64,000 nt of DNA from Bryum argenteum (lineage: Eukaryota > Streptophyta > Bryopsida > Bryales > Bryaceae): NCBI GenBank assembly GCA_037043015.1, contig CM073324.1:22026097-22090096 (forward strand). The letters are read 5' to 3'. This document shows positions 23,750-35,327 of this stretch, one piece after another (position 1 is the first letter of the stretch; the number at the start of each line of letters is the position of its first letter). The notes below the pieces were generated by a model. It saw only the letters and a list, made by a program, of their open reading frames with translations, searched no databases and was not told the DNA's origin. A program made the translations under genes and the position numbers.

Positions 23750-25387
23750 TCTATATTACAATACAGGAGGCTTTGTCTCACACGACGGTTCCGCGCTGGA
23801 ATCCGTCGTGGAGACTTGCCTCCTGTATCCACACAACCAATATTGGAATAGGAAGTAAAAAAACTAGAAGTAGATTGTAGCTAAATCTATGACTTAGAAT
23901 TAAAGTAGGAACTGAAAGTAAAAAGAGTAGGAGTAGACTGTTGGTCTTTTGAGAAAGGAACTTCTCTCAAAGAGATAAGATTGTTTTAGACCTACGGTTA
24001 AAAGATAGGAAGATCTATGCGTTAGCTCTAAAATTGGAATATAAAATAAAAAGACTAGAAGTAGTCTTTAGTTTTTTTAGGTATTTAGATAGTAAAAAGA
24101 TATAAATGTGTTAGAAAGAAATAGGTAGCGGATGTCTTTTGAGAGGTTTGATAGTCTTATTTGCGAGGAGGTCAATAGTGGTACCACTAATTTAAAAAAT
24201 TAGATGCTTCAAGTTTTAGATCCTTTTGATCCCAATTTTGACTCTTTAATGACAAAAATTTCATGGCTTGATGCCGAGTTGACCAAATTAGTAATTGAAC
24301 CTCGTAGGTTAGTACATGGGATAAACAAAGATCTGTTAGATGGATCTTTGTTGCATTTCCTCCCACTCGATGCGAGAGGTTATTGATTTGAACGGTAATA
24401 GGGAGGTTGCTAGACGTAGCTACGGTGTGATTTTTAAGTGTCACATAATAGGAGTCGATTTCATTCCAAGAGAAGAGGAGTACGCTTGTAAAGCCTTCAT
24501 TAGTACTTGTTCATAGAAATAGTTTTCAATCAATGAACATAGAAGCCACAAGTTGTCCTTTGGTCCATCCTCTATTTATGAAATTATTTGCCATACATCC
24601 TTCTAATCCGCATGGATATATGCGATGGTGGAATCTTTGGAACTCGAGAAGTATGGTCTTGAAGCGCAATGGAAAATCACGTATGGAGCCGGGAGTGGAT
24701 GCGACAATGTGAAGTTGTTTCAACGACTACGAATCCGATTGTCTTGGCACTTTTTTATTTGGTATGCTATTTACGTATAAAAATGGTAGCATACATTGTG
24801 ATTTGTCTCCGACAACATCTTATTACACAGAGAAGAAGATAATATGTACATAGGTGTTTGTGATTGGGGATTTGCATGTAAGATAGAGTTTCCTCTGCTA
24901 TCCAACTATGCATATCCATCACAAAAAGAATTGGAGGCAGATAGAATAAGACGGCCTTGGGTGGATCCATCTTTAATGAGTGTTTATGGATCAAAAGTAG
25001 CTAAATTTAGTTTAGCTACTGATGTGTATGTTACATCAAGGATAGCATCTTGGATTATAGGGCCTTTTGATGAAGACAGTGAGATTTCGTCCACAGATTA
25101 TAAGATATACACTCATGGCCTATGGTTGCTCAGTAGTGAACCTGCAAACGAATGTTATAATACCCTTTTACAAAGAGTAAAGGGATTCCAACGGTCAATA
25201 CCCATTTTGAGGAATGATCCAATAGAGACCATGTTTGAGACCATTGATGTATATTTTATTAATCTAAATATATAAATTCGATATGTATTTTTTAATATTT
25301 TCTGTATAAACTTATTTGAAGTTTATGAATGTTTTATAGCTTTAGGCAATCCAAGTTGAACGTGCTCAACGGCACGGGTCCCACTAG
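23750..25387 (+). mobile_element. Helitron carrying captured kinase sequence (1638 bp)
   Basis: The 5' terminus TCTATATTACAATACAGGAG and 3' terminus (hairpin CGTGC-GCACG, then GGTCCCACTAG) match the short Helitron at 9309-9569 almost base for base. It sits between A (23749) and T (25388). Nested hairpins occupy the first ~90 bp. The interior from 24180 to 25275 carries remnants of a protein kinase gene, which the short copy lacks. No Rep-helicase is present, so movement would need a helper element elsewhere. Gene-fragment capture is typical of plant Helitrons. Confidence 0.85.
24372..25275 (+). pseudogene. Captured protein kinase gene, broken
   Basis: The sequence keeps kinase subdomains in order but in shifting frames. 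24372-24516 reads SYGVIFKC (glycine-loop region) and EEYACKAF (subdomain II with the lysine). Near 24800, IHCDLSP (catalytic loop HxD) is followed by a one-base frame change into DNILLHREEDNMYIGVCDWGFACKI, where DWG replaces DFG. The open frame 24844-25275 continues with RRPWVDPSL (APE region) and FSLATDVYV (subdomain IX). The stretch 24530-24780 (subdomains III-V) is badly decayed. Stops and frameshifts make this a pseudogene. It lies wholly inside the Helitron, so it was carried there. The kinase subfamily and donor gene are unknown. Confidence 0.8.
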
Positions 25388-26559
25388 TATTAAAACATCA
25401 CAAAACTCTTTGTCCGATTCATTGAAGGGTGTAAACCGGCCAAGGAGATAAAACTCACTTGCACAGGCTCTCGTCATATACTCTTTTCCTTTTAATATTC
25501 TCTTTACCAATCAATGAATGGATCAAATAATCATTTTTGAAATCATGGGATGCCCTAAACATGCGGTACTTGCAGACAAAAGTTCCAAGGTGGCAGCCTA
25601 GATGATTGCAAAATACGGCTCAAGCATTTACTACAGCAGCAGCAGAAAGAAAGAAAAGACAAAAGGACCACCCATCTTTTACACTTGAAGCAAGCCAGCG
25701 AGCTCCGTATCTTGCCGGGAGGAGCCGAGATCAGCATGCAGGCTGGCGAGATTCGCTCGTAGAAGGCAAAAGATACCTGAGTGCCTGTTTGAATGAATGA
25801 ATGAATGAATATGGGGCGAAGATCCTGAAAACCCAATAAAGAATGGGGGATAAATTCCGGTGTTTCGGTAGCAAGATTAGAAGAAGGGACAGGAATGGAC
25901 GGCATTGATTCGTGCCGCGTGGTGTGTCCGCCGGCCTGCACTTGTTGGTTGGATGGTACCAGCCATAAAGCACCTTTTTTATATTATGCACATCATCCCA
26001 TTGATTCTTCCTTTTGTTTGTTGTAGCTTTGTAGCTTTGTATCCTTTTGCCTTGCCTTGCCTTGCCCCGGCGCCATTATCACAGCCACCGATAAGATTAG
26101 AATCCCCGGCGTCGCTTTGCGAGCGGCGCTACTCTACTGTCCGACCCGCCTCTAGGCATCCCCACCGGTGTGCCTAGGATTTCGCTCTGCCTGCCCCCTT
26201 CAAATGCCTGCCCGGAAAAGTAAATATTGTGGGGGTGAATTTGCCCCATTTTCAGTTTTTCAAAAAAAATAAATTGGGACACAAGTATGTTGGTGGAAAC
26301 ACATTACAAGAACCCGTTAGGTGAGAGGCTCATATTATGTAAGATAAACCACTTTGTTGCCAACATGTTTCGAATCCCCAACCGTATGGCTAACAAGTAA
26401 CGACACCTCACTCCCTAATCCGAGTAGTTTAAGGTCATTCTAGACCTTGCCCCTCAATTTTTAATGGTTGATGTCACCCGTAGCACCAAGGAGGATACTA
26501 TGTGGGTAAAATGAATTTCAACTAAGGGATAGTGATCAATCAATTTTAATATGGGAAAT
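25388..26559. other. Gene-free stretch with a GC-rich block
   Basis: 25600-26240 is notably GC-rich for the neighbourhood (CCTTGCC repeats near 26050), like a promoter or CpG-rich region, but no exon could be supported on either strand. Confidence 0.35.
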
Positions 26560-26785
26560 CTGTAACAGTGTAAGCAATTTTTGTACATGGAGAAAGAAAG
26601 GAGAAGGGTAATCCAAGTCGATTTATCATATTTGGACTTTATAAAATTTTGAAGGTAGAATTATGGGTTTTCCTAAAGTGGTACCTTAATTTGACACCCT
26701 ATAATGTTTGTAATGAGTGCATGGTTATCATTGAATTGTGTAGAGGTGAGAGATCCATGGCTCCATTCTAGAGCACTCTCCATAA
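26560..26785 (+). repeat. Dispersed repeat R1, copy 2
   Basis: Diverged copy of 21640-21925, including GTAAGCAATTTTTGTACA and ATAATGTTTGTAATGAGTGC. Confidence 0.5.
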
Positions 26786-27239
26786 ACTCAAACCTCTAAA
26801 AGAAAAGTAGTAGAGGGACTCCAAAGAAAATTCCATCTTTTGGTGGGGCAGGGAATGTGGGGGGGGGGGGAGCGGGCAGAGCCAGAAAAGGGATGGGGGC
26901 GTCCCCACCGGTGGGCCTGTAAGTGGGGAAGAGGGAGGTGGGGGATAAGCTCATGTTGTCATTGCTTGCTTGCGAGAGTTCCACAACATGGGCTCCCATG
27001 TCTCTCGTTACAGCTTGCCAGGCGTCGCTCATTCACTGTTGTTGTTATCTTTTTGTTCTTTCGGTTATTCTTGAGTTACATGCCAAGCTCGTTGGTCGCA
27101 TCGACACCAACGAACTTTGTGTGATGAGCTTCACTTCCTCCTCAACCCTAGCTAGGATTTCATACTTGTGTATGAAAGTGCCCCTTTGGAACTCCACTAA
27201 GGTGCTCAATAATGGCTGAATTTCCAGTATGTTGACGGA

Positions 27240-27470
27240 TGTTACAAGTGCAAGCAATTTTTGTACATTAGTAGGAAAACGCTAGAGCAAGTGGAATCAT
27301 TATTTCTGGATTCTTCTACAATGAGTCATGAATGTTTGAAGTTGGAAATGTAGATGGCGCCACTCTGTAATGTTTGCGGTGAGTACAAGGTGTACTAAAA
27401 TTGCATGGGGAAGCTATTGTGTCCCTTTAAGTGAAGATTATTGTGGACCTTGCTTCGTTTTAGACCACAT
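27240..27470 (+). repeat. Dispersed repeat R1, copy 3
   Basis: Copy of 21640-21925 with the block GCATGGGGAAGCTATTGTGT and CTTTAAGTGAAGATTA conserved. Confidence 0.6.
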
Positions 27471-30400
27471 TGATGCTCTGGAGTAAGGTAGCATACTCGT
27501 TAACCATAGGAATTCGAGATTGGAAAATTTGCGCCATAGATAGAAAATTATTGTTGATGAGCAAAGTGATTAGAAGGGTTGTTCGACAAAAATTTATCAT
27601 TTTTGTGTGTGTGTAGTAGAATTTATATGATGAAAGTAAAGAAAACTTCTAGATAGGCCCCTAGTGTCACACAGAGTGCATGATGAACGAAACACTGTAA
27701 ATGTTTTGTACAAGTACATGAAGTTCATCCATTTAGCAGATTCATGGAATTGGTTCTTGATCACTCTAGGGTTAACAATAGAGGTTGGTTTTCGATGTTG
27801 TGCCGATTTTGAAGATGTTACCTTATATGCGATTATTTGCGGATGAAGAAAAATTTGAGACTAAAGTACTCAAAAATTCATCACTGGAATTTTTTAAATT
27901 TTTACCTTGCATTAGATTGTTTCTTTTTACATCTTAATTATGGAGTTTGTAGTGCTAAGTCATAAAGTCATTTATATATTGTCACAATCTTTACAAAGTT
28001 CATTGTTGTATGTACTATCTTGATCACCTATTTTTATTAAAAACTCTTGGAAGATTCAAGCTCTTAAGTTCTACAATTCAACCCCTAAAATTCATACCTC
28101 CATTGAATTTCTCCACTACTGCACCTAAAATTTAGAAGATCATCATTATCTTTTTCATATATCTTGTGCATTGAGGGTCGCCCCAGACCTGCAACCACTT
28201 AATATTATCAGGTAAGATTGCACAACATTGGCAAACTGTAAGCAGTAGTAGGCCTATCAACACTAAGCAAGCATGAGCAGACTTACCACTACCCATATAT
28301 TGCATCACATTCGTCAAGAAATACTACAAAAATCAAGGAATTTCCACACTACATGGAATAAATAAATGATGTTGAGGCAAATGAAGAAAAACTCTAGTAA
28401 GACCCATTTCATGATAGGCATGAATAAAGAATTTGTTCAACAACAACAACCTCTCGTCTCCCCCACAAGTCATAGCACCAAGTTGCAAGAATGAATTTTT
28501 TTGAAAAAAAGACATATACCACCCGTGTGGTGTTCGATTTAGCTATTTCAGTACACCACACGATCTCATGACCAGCGCGTGAAGCAAAAAGCAAGGAACC
28601 ATGGTGAAAGGCTGTTAGTGGAAACTGAAGAATCATCAAGCAGATTTGGGGGGGAGGGAGTTGAAGGAGTCGAATTGCTGCGTTTCTCAATGACTCCTGA
28701 CGAGCAAAGCCCTAGTAATCTCACGGTTTCCAGTTCGAGAAAACAGTAAACCTGCAAGTCTGGTAGTGTAAAAATGGCATGATCGTCGTCCCACATGCTA
28801 GCTTTACCGGTAATGCACAAAGGGAATCATGGTGTTGAATAGTCGTCAGTGATCCGCCGAGCCCAGCCCGGCCAGCCGGCCATGATACTGTGCGCGATAA
28901 GTTAAGCAACGATTGCGAGAATGTTCGTTCGATCCAGGGGTTCCCATCTCCGAGCCTGGATTCTCTCCAGCTTTGCTATTGGCAGCCACAACAGAAAAAA
29001 CTGCCCTTCCTTATCTTCGATCGAGCGGCACGTTCTCCAGCTTCCCAACAGTTGTATGATCCAAGTATCTTTGACTATTTTAATGACAGTTCCGCTTTCC
29101 TTTATGCGACGACTAGGCGATGCTTCCCTTCGCCTTGATTCGCATCAAATTTGGCCACCTTGCAGGCAAAGCATCATACCTTCCACCTCCTTTTCTGCCA
29201 TTCATCATGTGCACTAGAATTAGCACTCGGAGATTCGCGAGGGGCCATTAGCTACAGTTGGCCTCTCCCACTCACCGGGAGGATCCACCATACCCGTGTC
29301 CGCCTGGAGCTCTCAGATGACTCATGCCCTACTACAACATGCCATATGGCTTCTTTTCTTCTTCTCTTTTATCATTTGTCTACTTAATGTGATTGTTACA
29401 ACAAGGTGGGCATGGTTTGGCATGAAAGTCAAATATGATTGAAGATGAGGTAGGCATATCCAATTCTAACCAATGATTCAATGTGCATGTGGTGTACATT
29501 AGAAGGCGATAGAATGTAGAAAGGTGTTACATGTGTTTGTGATCATTTAGCAATTTATGCATAGGCAATACTTTCTTAGATTTGAGGGGTATGTGTAATA
29601 AAAGTATAGACACCCAATTTTTGATTCAAAGTTCTTAATATCAAAGTGTGGGATGCAATGTTGTATCTTTTTTAGCACTATTATAGTCTCCTGGAAGCTT
29701 TGCATTAGGCGGTGTGGAGAACGTTTTTGAGTGGCTCATTTCACCACACTAATTACCAAGCCTCGTGAAATAAGATCTATATTCTCGGTGAAAATTTCTT
29801 GGGGAGAGAACTCAGTAAAAATACCACGTTAGTAAACAAGGTAACATGTAGAGTTTCCACCAACTAGGTTGAATGTCTTATTTGAACGGACACTTCATTC
29901 ACGCCGGCCCCTAGAAAGAAAGGACCCGAGTTAACTTTCTATCTTAATCAACCAAAATTTCCACCAACCTTGTTGGCAAAGGATGAGACATTCTTGGCTG
30001 AAACCCTTATGAAAAGCTTGGTGGGAATTCCACATGTTTACATGATTGATGAAAAACTCCCTTTCTTCTATAGTAGGTTATCTCAAATCTAAGGTTATCT
30101 CAAATCTAAAGTAGACTTGAGAGAATCTACAACACAATTGTAATGGAATGAAGGGAGTAATAACCTAGGTTCGAACTATGAGAAGACTACAAGAAAGTCT
30201 AACATACATGCAGCCAAATGACTCATTCAAGAGATTTTGACAACAAACTTAACCCTAGAACACCATAACCCCTCACCGTGGATGATGAGGAAGATGCTTT
30301 TGGATGAAAAAGTTGTAGTATCAGATGTCAAACTTCATTCAATGGATTTTGACAACAATTTCAACCCTAGAACATCAGAGCCAGTCGCAAGGAAGATGAC

Positions 30401-30942
30401 TATGGGTGAAAAAACATTGTCTATCGTCAAGTATCAGATCTCAAATTCATTCATCGCACACTTCGTATCCCCTTCCACGCTCTTCTCTTCGGTTAAAATG
30501 TCATTTACCCCCAAGGTAGTAGTAGAAGAGAGAGAGATAGGTGTCAAGAGGTGAATACCCCAAGGACCATAGAAGCTTCAGAAGTTAGGCAGCAGAGAAG
30601 GAAAGGAAAGGTAACTTACTAAAGCAGGGGCTGTAGCAGCAGGGAGATGTAACATGGAAGTTAAAATTATCTGTGGCGTAAGTTACTCGTAAGTCACCAG
30701 TGGCAGGACACATGGTGGCCCCATTTTGCATGGCAATTGGAACCAGTCGTCTTGACCAATCAATAATGAAAGATATGAGAGAACCTACTGGACAATAAGA
30801 ATGGGACAGAGGGAGTAGCATTTTTGAAAGAGTGTACAACATTCGGTTAGTAGCATTTTGTTTTCATAAGGAGAATCGGGTGTACTAGTTTATTATTCTT
30901 CGATTGCGGTACATGTCATGTGTGATTATTGTTTTTGTTTTT

Positions 30943-30943
<1 letters not shown>
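27471..30943. other. Gene-free stretch, two degraded Stowaway-like ends
   Basis: 28870-29330 is GC-richer with several chance frames but no recognisable protein. 30055-30155 is bounded by ACTCCCTTTCTTC and GAATGAAGGGAGT, and 30775-30818 ends GGGACAGAGGGAGTA. Both look like decayed Stowaway MITEs related to 39750-39851. 29886-29912 holds an inverted GCCGGCGTGAATGAAG box. Confidence 0.4.

Positions 30944-30991
<48 letters not shown>
30944..30991. repeat. Poly(T) tract, 48 bases
   Basis: An uninterrupted T run next to GTTTTT repeats. No retroposon body was recognised. Confidence 0.7.
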
Positions 30992-30992
<1 letters not shown>

Positions 30993-31627
30993 TTTTTGAG
31001 AGGAGGTTTGGCGCCCTCAAAATTGAATTGCTCCCCTCGTGAAGGACCATAGCGGAACTTTGGTGTTTTTATATTATAGTTGGGTAATTATGTAGATTTG
31101 AGTTGAATATTCTAAAGTATTGTTGTTGTGTCGTGTGGGTATATCATCATGGGTAGGTTGAATGAGCATGGCGACCCCACAGGGTTCGGTGTTCTTATTT
31201 ATTTGAGTAATAAGAATAAGAGGTGAGGAAATGGTTGCAACTGTAGTAATTGGTGCAACATTTCAAACATGCTTGCATAAGGTAGGAAAGTGGAATATTC
31301 AATGATTTTGGGAAAATACAATTCAGCTCAACCGTCATTGAATTGGTAATTTGAATATTTTCCATTATAACAAAATACATGTTGGTAGCCAATCAATGAT
31401 TTTTTGAGCCTCATGGTCTCCTTGAGTCGAGGTATTTGCTTCGACTCAACTCTAAGAAAGGATACCATGAAAACATTATCCACTATGCAACATTTAGCAT
31501 ACTTTGGGGACCTCGAAATTAGTGGTCATTATCCTTTTTTCGAGGTAGTGTAAAGCCAAACGTAACCAATAGCACTTTACCCTTCAATCACAAATTTTAA
31601 AAGGCCATGGTCAATCTTCATGGTCCA
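30992..31627. other. Gene-free AT-rich DNA
   Basis: No gene. An inverted pair near 31270 and 31380 (similar to one at 39580-39700) suggests another decayed element. Confidence 0.4.
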
Positions 31628-32227
31628 TACCGTACCACCATAGCAAGTTTGTTCATAAATAATTCCATTTCAAAAAAAACATAAAAGAATAGATATTACA
31701 AGCGAAGAGGAACAAAAAGTTGGGAAATCATGAATTACTCTAACAGTCAATTGGATGAATTACTGCAACAATCACAGCCTCCGGTTTATATCTCTCCTTT
31801 GCATAGGATTTCCAAAAAAACAAAAGAACAAATTTCAAAAAATCTATTTCTGGCAGACGAACCTTATTTTTTTCAAAAATAAATAAATATTCGTTCGTTG
31901 AGGGTTGAACCTGCTATGGTTGTAGCGTTTACACTCCCAGCTGCTCCTGCTAGGCCTATCCTGCCTGCTGAGGTTGCTGAGCAGTTTCGTTTACACTGCT
32001 TGCCGTAGAACAGCCATAGCTATCCATTTCTTTGCACAGAATCCGGGATACGACAAATGATCTTTTTTTGGATTATTCGCTGTCTGTTGGGTCTGCTGCC
32101 GCAACGCAACTGCTCCCAGGACTTCGGCTACTTGCCAGCCACCTAACGCGGAGTCACGACTTTGAGCTGAAAATAGTAACTCCCAGCAGGAATGGCAGGG
32201 AGTGTAAACGCACTAGGTGTTACGGTA
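31628..32227. mobile_element. TACCGTAACACC element, copy 2, interrupted by another MITE
   Basis: Left end TACCGTACCACCATAG and right end GGTGTTACGGTA match 12300-12743. Near its right end the sequence CTATGGTGTTACGG is split by the 287-bp element at 31925-32211. Confidence 0.65.
31925..32211. mobile_element. 287-bp MITE, GCGTTTACACTCCC termini
   Basis: Perfect 14-bp inverted ends GCGTTTACACTCCC / GGGAGTGTAAACGC. Comparison with the unbroken paralogue at 12728-12743 shows the host sequence CTATGGTGTTA at the target, and a diverged copy of it stands on each side, implying a duplication of about 9-11 bp. That length suggests the Mutator (MULE) superfamily. Confidence 0.65.
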
Positions 32228-32580
32228 GTGTAAAGTGACCCTAAGAACCACCCTCGTGAAGTTGTGGAAGCAACTTCCGGAAAATTTGAGTAGTTTCAAT
32301 TTATGACAAAAAATTCCTTGTGAGCTTATGAGGGGCATAGGTCCATTGTGTGAGGGGAGGAATTGTCTCGGAGAGGCAATCTTTGCAAGGAGGTTATTGC
32401 ATGTACTTAATAATTGTTTAAATTTCATATTAGCATGCTCATTGCCGAGCAACCAAATGAGTCAATTTTGGTACATGAACAAAGAATGTAGGATGTTGCA
32501 CCAATTGGAATCATGAATTTTTTATGTTAGTTATAAATTCTGGAAGTAAAGCTATCACGGTACCAAAAACCATCCAATCC

Positions 32581-32750
32581 AGAATAGACACCTTGAGTTC
32601 ATCGGAAATTAGAGGTGGTATCTAGAATGTATCTTATGCTTTAATAGGGCTACTGTCTAATTGAGAATAGACACCTTGAGTACATTGGAAATTAGAGGTG
32701 GTAGCTAGAATGTAACTCCTGCTTTAATAGGGCTATTAAACGGTTTCTAA
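32581..32750. repeat. Tandem duplication, about 87-bp unit
   Basis: The block GAATAGACACCTTGAGT ... GGAAATTAGAGGTGGTA ... GCTTTAATAGGGCTA occurs twice in a row. A single diverged counterpart is at 2670-2760. Confidence 0.75.
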
Positions 32751-35222
32751 CACTTGACAGGTTCCAAGCACTCTACCTTTGACTAGGTCGTGTTTGGAAG
32801 ATGTGTTGTGAGAAGTAAATCACTCCGTAAGTGGTCTTCTAAAACAAAAAGTTCCAATTTGAATAATGATTTATATATACATAACCAAATTGTCTATGCC
32901 ACTAGTAAAAAAGGTGATATTTCCATACATCAAGAGTATATTCATAGTGACACAATATAGCCAAGTTTGAGTATATTGTACCACTATGGTTATACTCTTA
33001 AGGTACGTTCCCACTTGGCCTTAGAGGTGGTGTTAGAAGGTGGTCTTATCTCCTTAAAAGAGTGTGTGTCCACACCTACATTCTTTAGTAATTACCAATC
33101 CTACATGGATGCCCACATGGCACACTCTAAAACTTGGAGGACAAAAAAAATATTAGCTAGTATTTGGGAGGACAAAAGATAGTTGAGCATTAGTAGGCAA
33201 GTGTTAAGGAAGCACCACAATTAGAAATATTCTCAAGTTTTGAAGACTTAAGAGTGGTCTTAGTTAATGGGGCCTTTGAGGAGCCATTATGTAATTGAGG
33301 CTACTTTTCAAGACACTTTTCCAAGCCTCATTGATGAGGCCTTCCCTAAGAATAAGGAATTTCCCCAAAATTGTGGAGGTGTTAAGTTTTAATGTATGCT
33401 CTTATCAAAGGCCAGGTGGGAAGGGGCCTTTAGTGTGCAAGAAGATACCTTTCATATAATGATAGCTATGTCATTATTTATTAATATATTCGGAAAGAAA
33501 ATTTTGTTTCCAGATTTTACACCCAGTTATTGACAAATTTCTAATGAGAAACCCATAACTGGAGTTGGAACTCAAGAACCATAATATTGGTTTTTTCCTT
33601 TCATTTTTGTAGTAATACTACCTATGTGAGGTATACTACTCTTGATAAATTATCAACTCCTTAATGTGCCAAATCTCAAACTTTGACATTGGACAAACTC
33701 AAATTTTGAGGAGCCATAACTCCTAAATACGAAAAAAAAAAATCCTATTTTTTACATTTAATACATTCAATCTCAAATCAAGTTTGGTCCATGATAAAAA
33801 ACCAAAATCCATCCAAGATGCCATGCAATATTGTGAAGGCAACTTTTGTTGTAGGGTATTGAAACATGAGGCAAGATTTATCATTGCAAGCTAATTATTT
33901 GAATCAAAATTAGTTTCTCATTAGATACTCCACCAACATTATAGTCAGAATATAATCAATTGAAGTAATTCTGGAATTGTAGTCAAGAAGTATAATATCT
34001 TCACAAAGCTCTCTCTACCTAGATTTCCACCAATTACGTGAAACAAGACACTCTTGGTAGAAATACCACATTGTTTTGCTACACTTATTAGTGTTGGATC
34101 ACACGAAACTTCTATGAGTTTTTACGCTTCAAAGGAATACAAACAACATTGATACCAATACACTCATCGACCCCAATCTTGACCAATATACACGATAAAA
34201 AATATTGGTCAAAACTGAAAACTTACAACGTGTTTTTTACACACAATATTTAAATTTACCAAAGAGTCAAAGTTTCCATGCAGACATTGTTGAAACAACG
34301 TGCATGATCCCAAATGATGCTCCCATAGTGAAGTAAACAGTAATCAAACTGCTGCCCCCCTCCCCCATTAATAGGAACTTTCCAAGATGGGAGCTCCATG
34401 AGGGAAGATAATGGCAAGCCTAACCAAAAAGACGTGAGCTCCGTGGGAGGTGGGCAATCGTCAGCACAAGAAGAAAGAAAGAAAGAAAGAGAATCATACC
34501 ATCACCGGCCGTGCCCTATCATGCACCTCAAAAGTCACTACTCACCTCAAAGGCCCTTTGCTTTTTACCCAAACAAAAAGCGAAAACAACACACCCACCT
34601 TTTCTTACTATTTCCAGACATAATCACCACAACAGCCGTTCGAAGAGATCAATCAATTTTATCATTAAAAAAATAAAAATGGGTAGCCAACAACAAGCAA
34701 TAATAATAATCACGGTGTGGCTGGCGGTGATCAAGGCAAGTGGAAAGGAAAGGAATACCGGTATACCACAGGAATCTAAGCTCCGCCACCACATGTCTCT
34801 ACGTGGTATCCATTCATGCATTCTACTATAGAAATGTGCGAGGAGGAGGCATGAATATTGTGGAATGGATGGTTTCCGTCGTTAGGTGCGGGACGGCATG
34901 CCGGACAGGTGCTGCCAGGCTTGACGAATTCCTTACTTTCGTGGTTTTGTTGCCGAGTCAGCTACTGTAACTTGCATTCGCCGGCCGGCCGGCACCACCC
35001 CCCCCATTATTGCTGTTGACAATCAAACTCCAGTATCGACACGAACTTACAGTTGCCCGGGCTCTTCCTCCTTCCCTTTACATGTATACATGCAGCATAC
35101 TTCAGTGTCGGATTCCCACTCGCTGGGACCGGCTTCCAGTGAAGATGCAGCGTGCGCACCACGCTTGCTTTCACTAAAATTTTATTAACCCTGCATGATC
35201 CATTCATTCATACTTTGGTCCT
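32751..35222. other. Gene-free stretch
   Basis: 33690-33930 resembles part of the TTAA-flanked element at 9889-10863. From 34400 onward composition becomes GC-richer with purine tracts, but no gene could be supported. Confidence 0.4.
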
Positions 35223-35327
35223 CCATCGATCGACTGGACCCCGGCCATCGATCAGACTCCGGCCATCGATCGACTGGACCCGCGGGCATCGACCAGACTC
35301 CGGCCATCGATCGAGTGATCGGACTCT
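35223..35327. repeat. Short tandem repeats built on CCATCGATC
   Basis: Alternating units of the form CCATCGATCGACTGGACCC and CCATCGATCAGACTCCGG repeat five times with small changes. Confidence 0.7.

Noticed and set aside
26340..26440. tRNA-like GTTTCGAATCCCC motif
   Set aside because: No cloverleaf or A box could be built around it.
8793..30991. Poly(T) runs as LINE or SINE tails
   Set aside because: No reverse transcriptase, tRNA head or target duplication could be seen next to either run.
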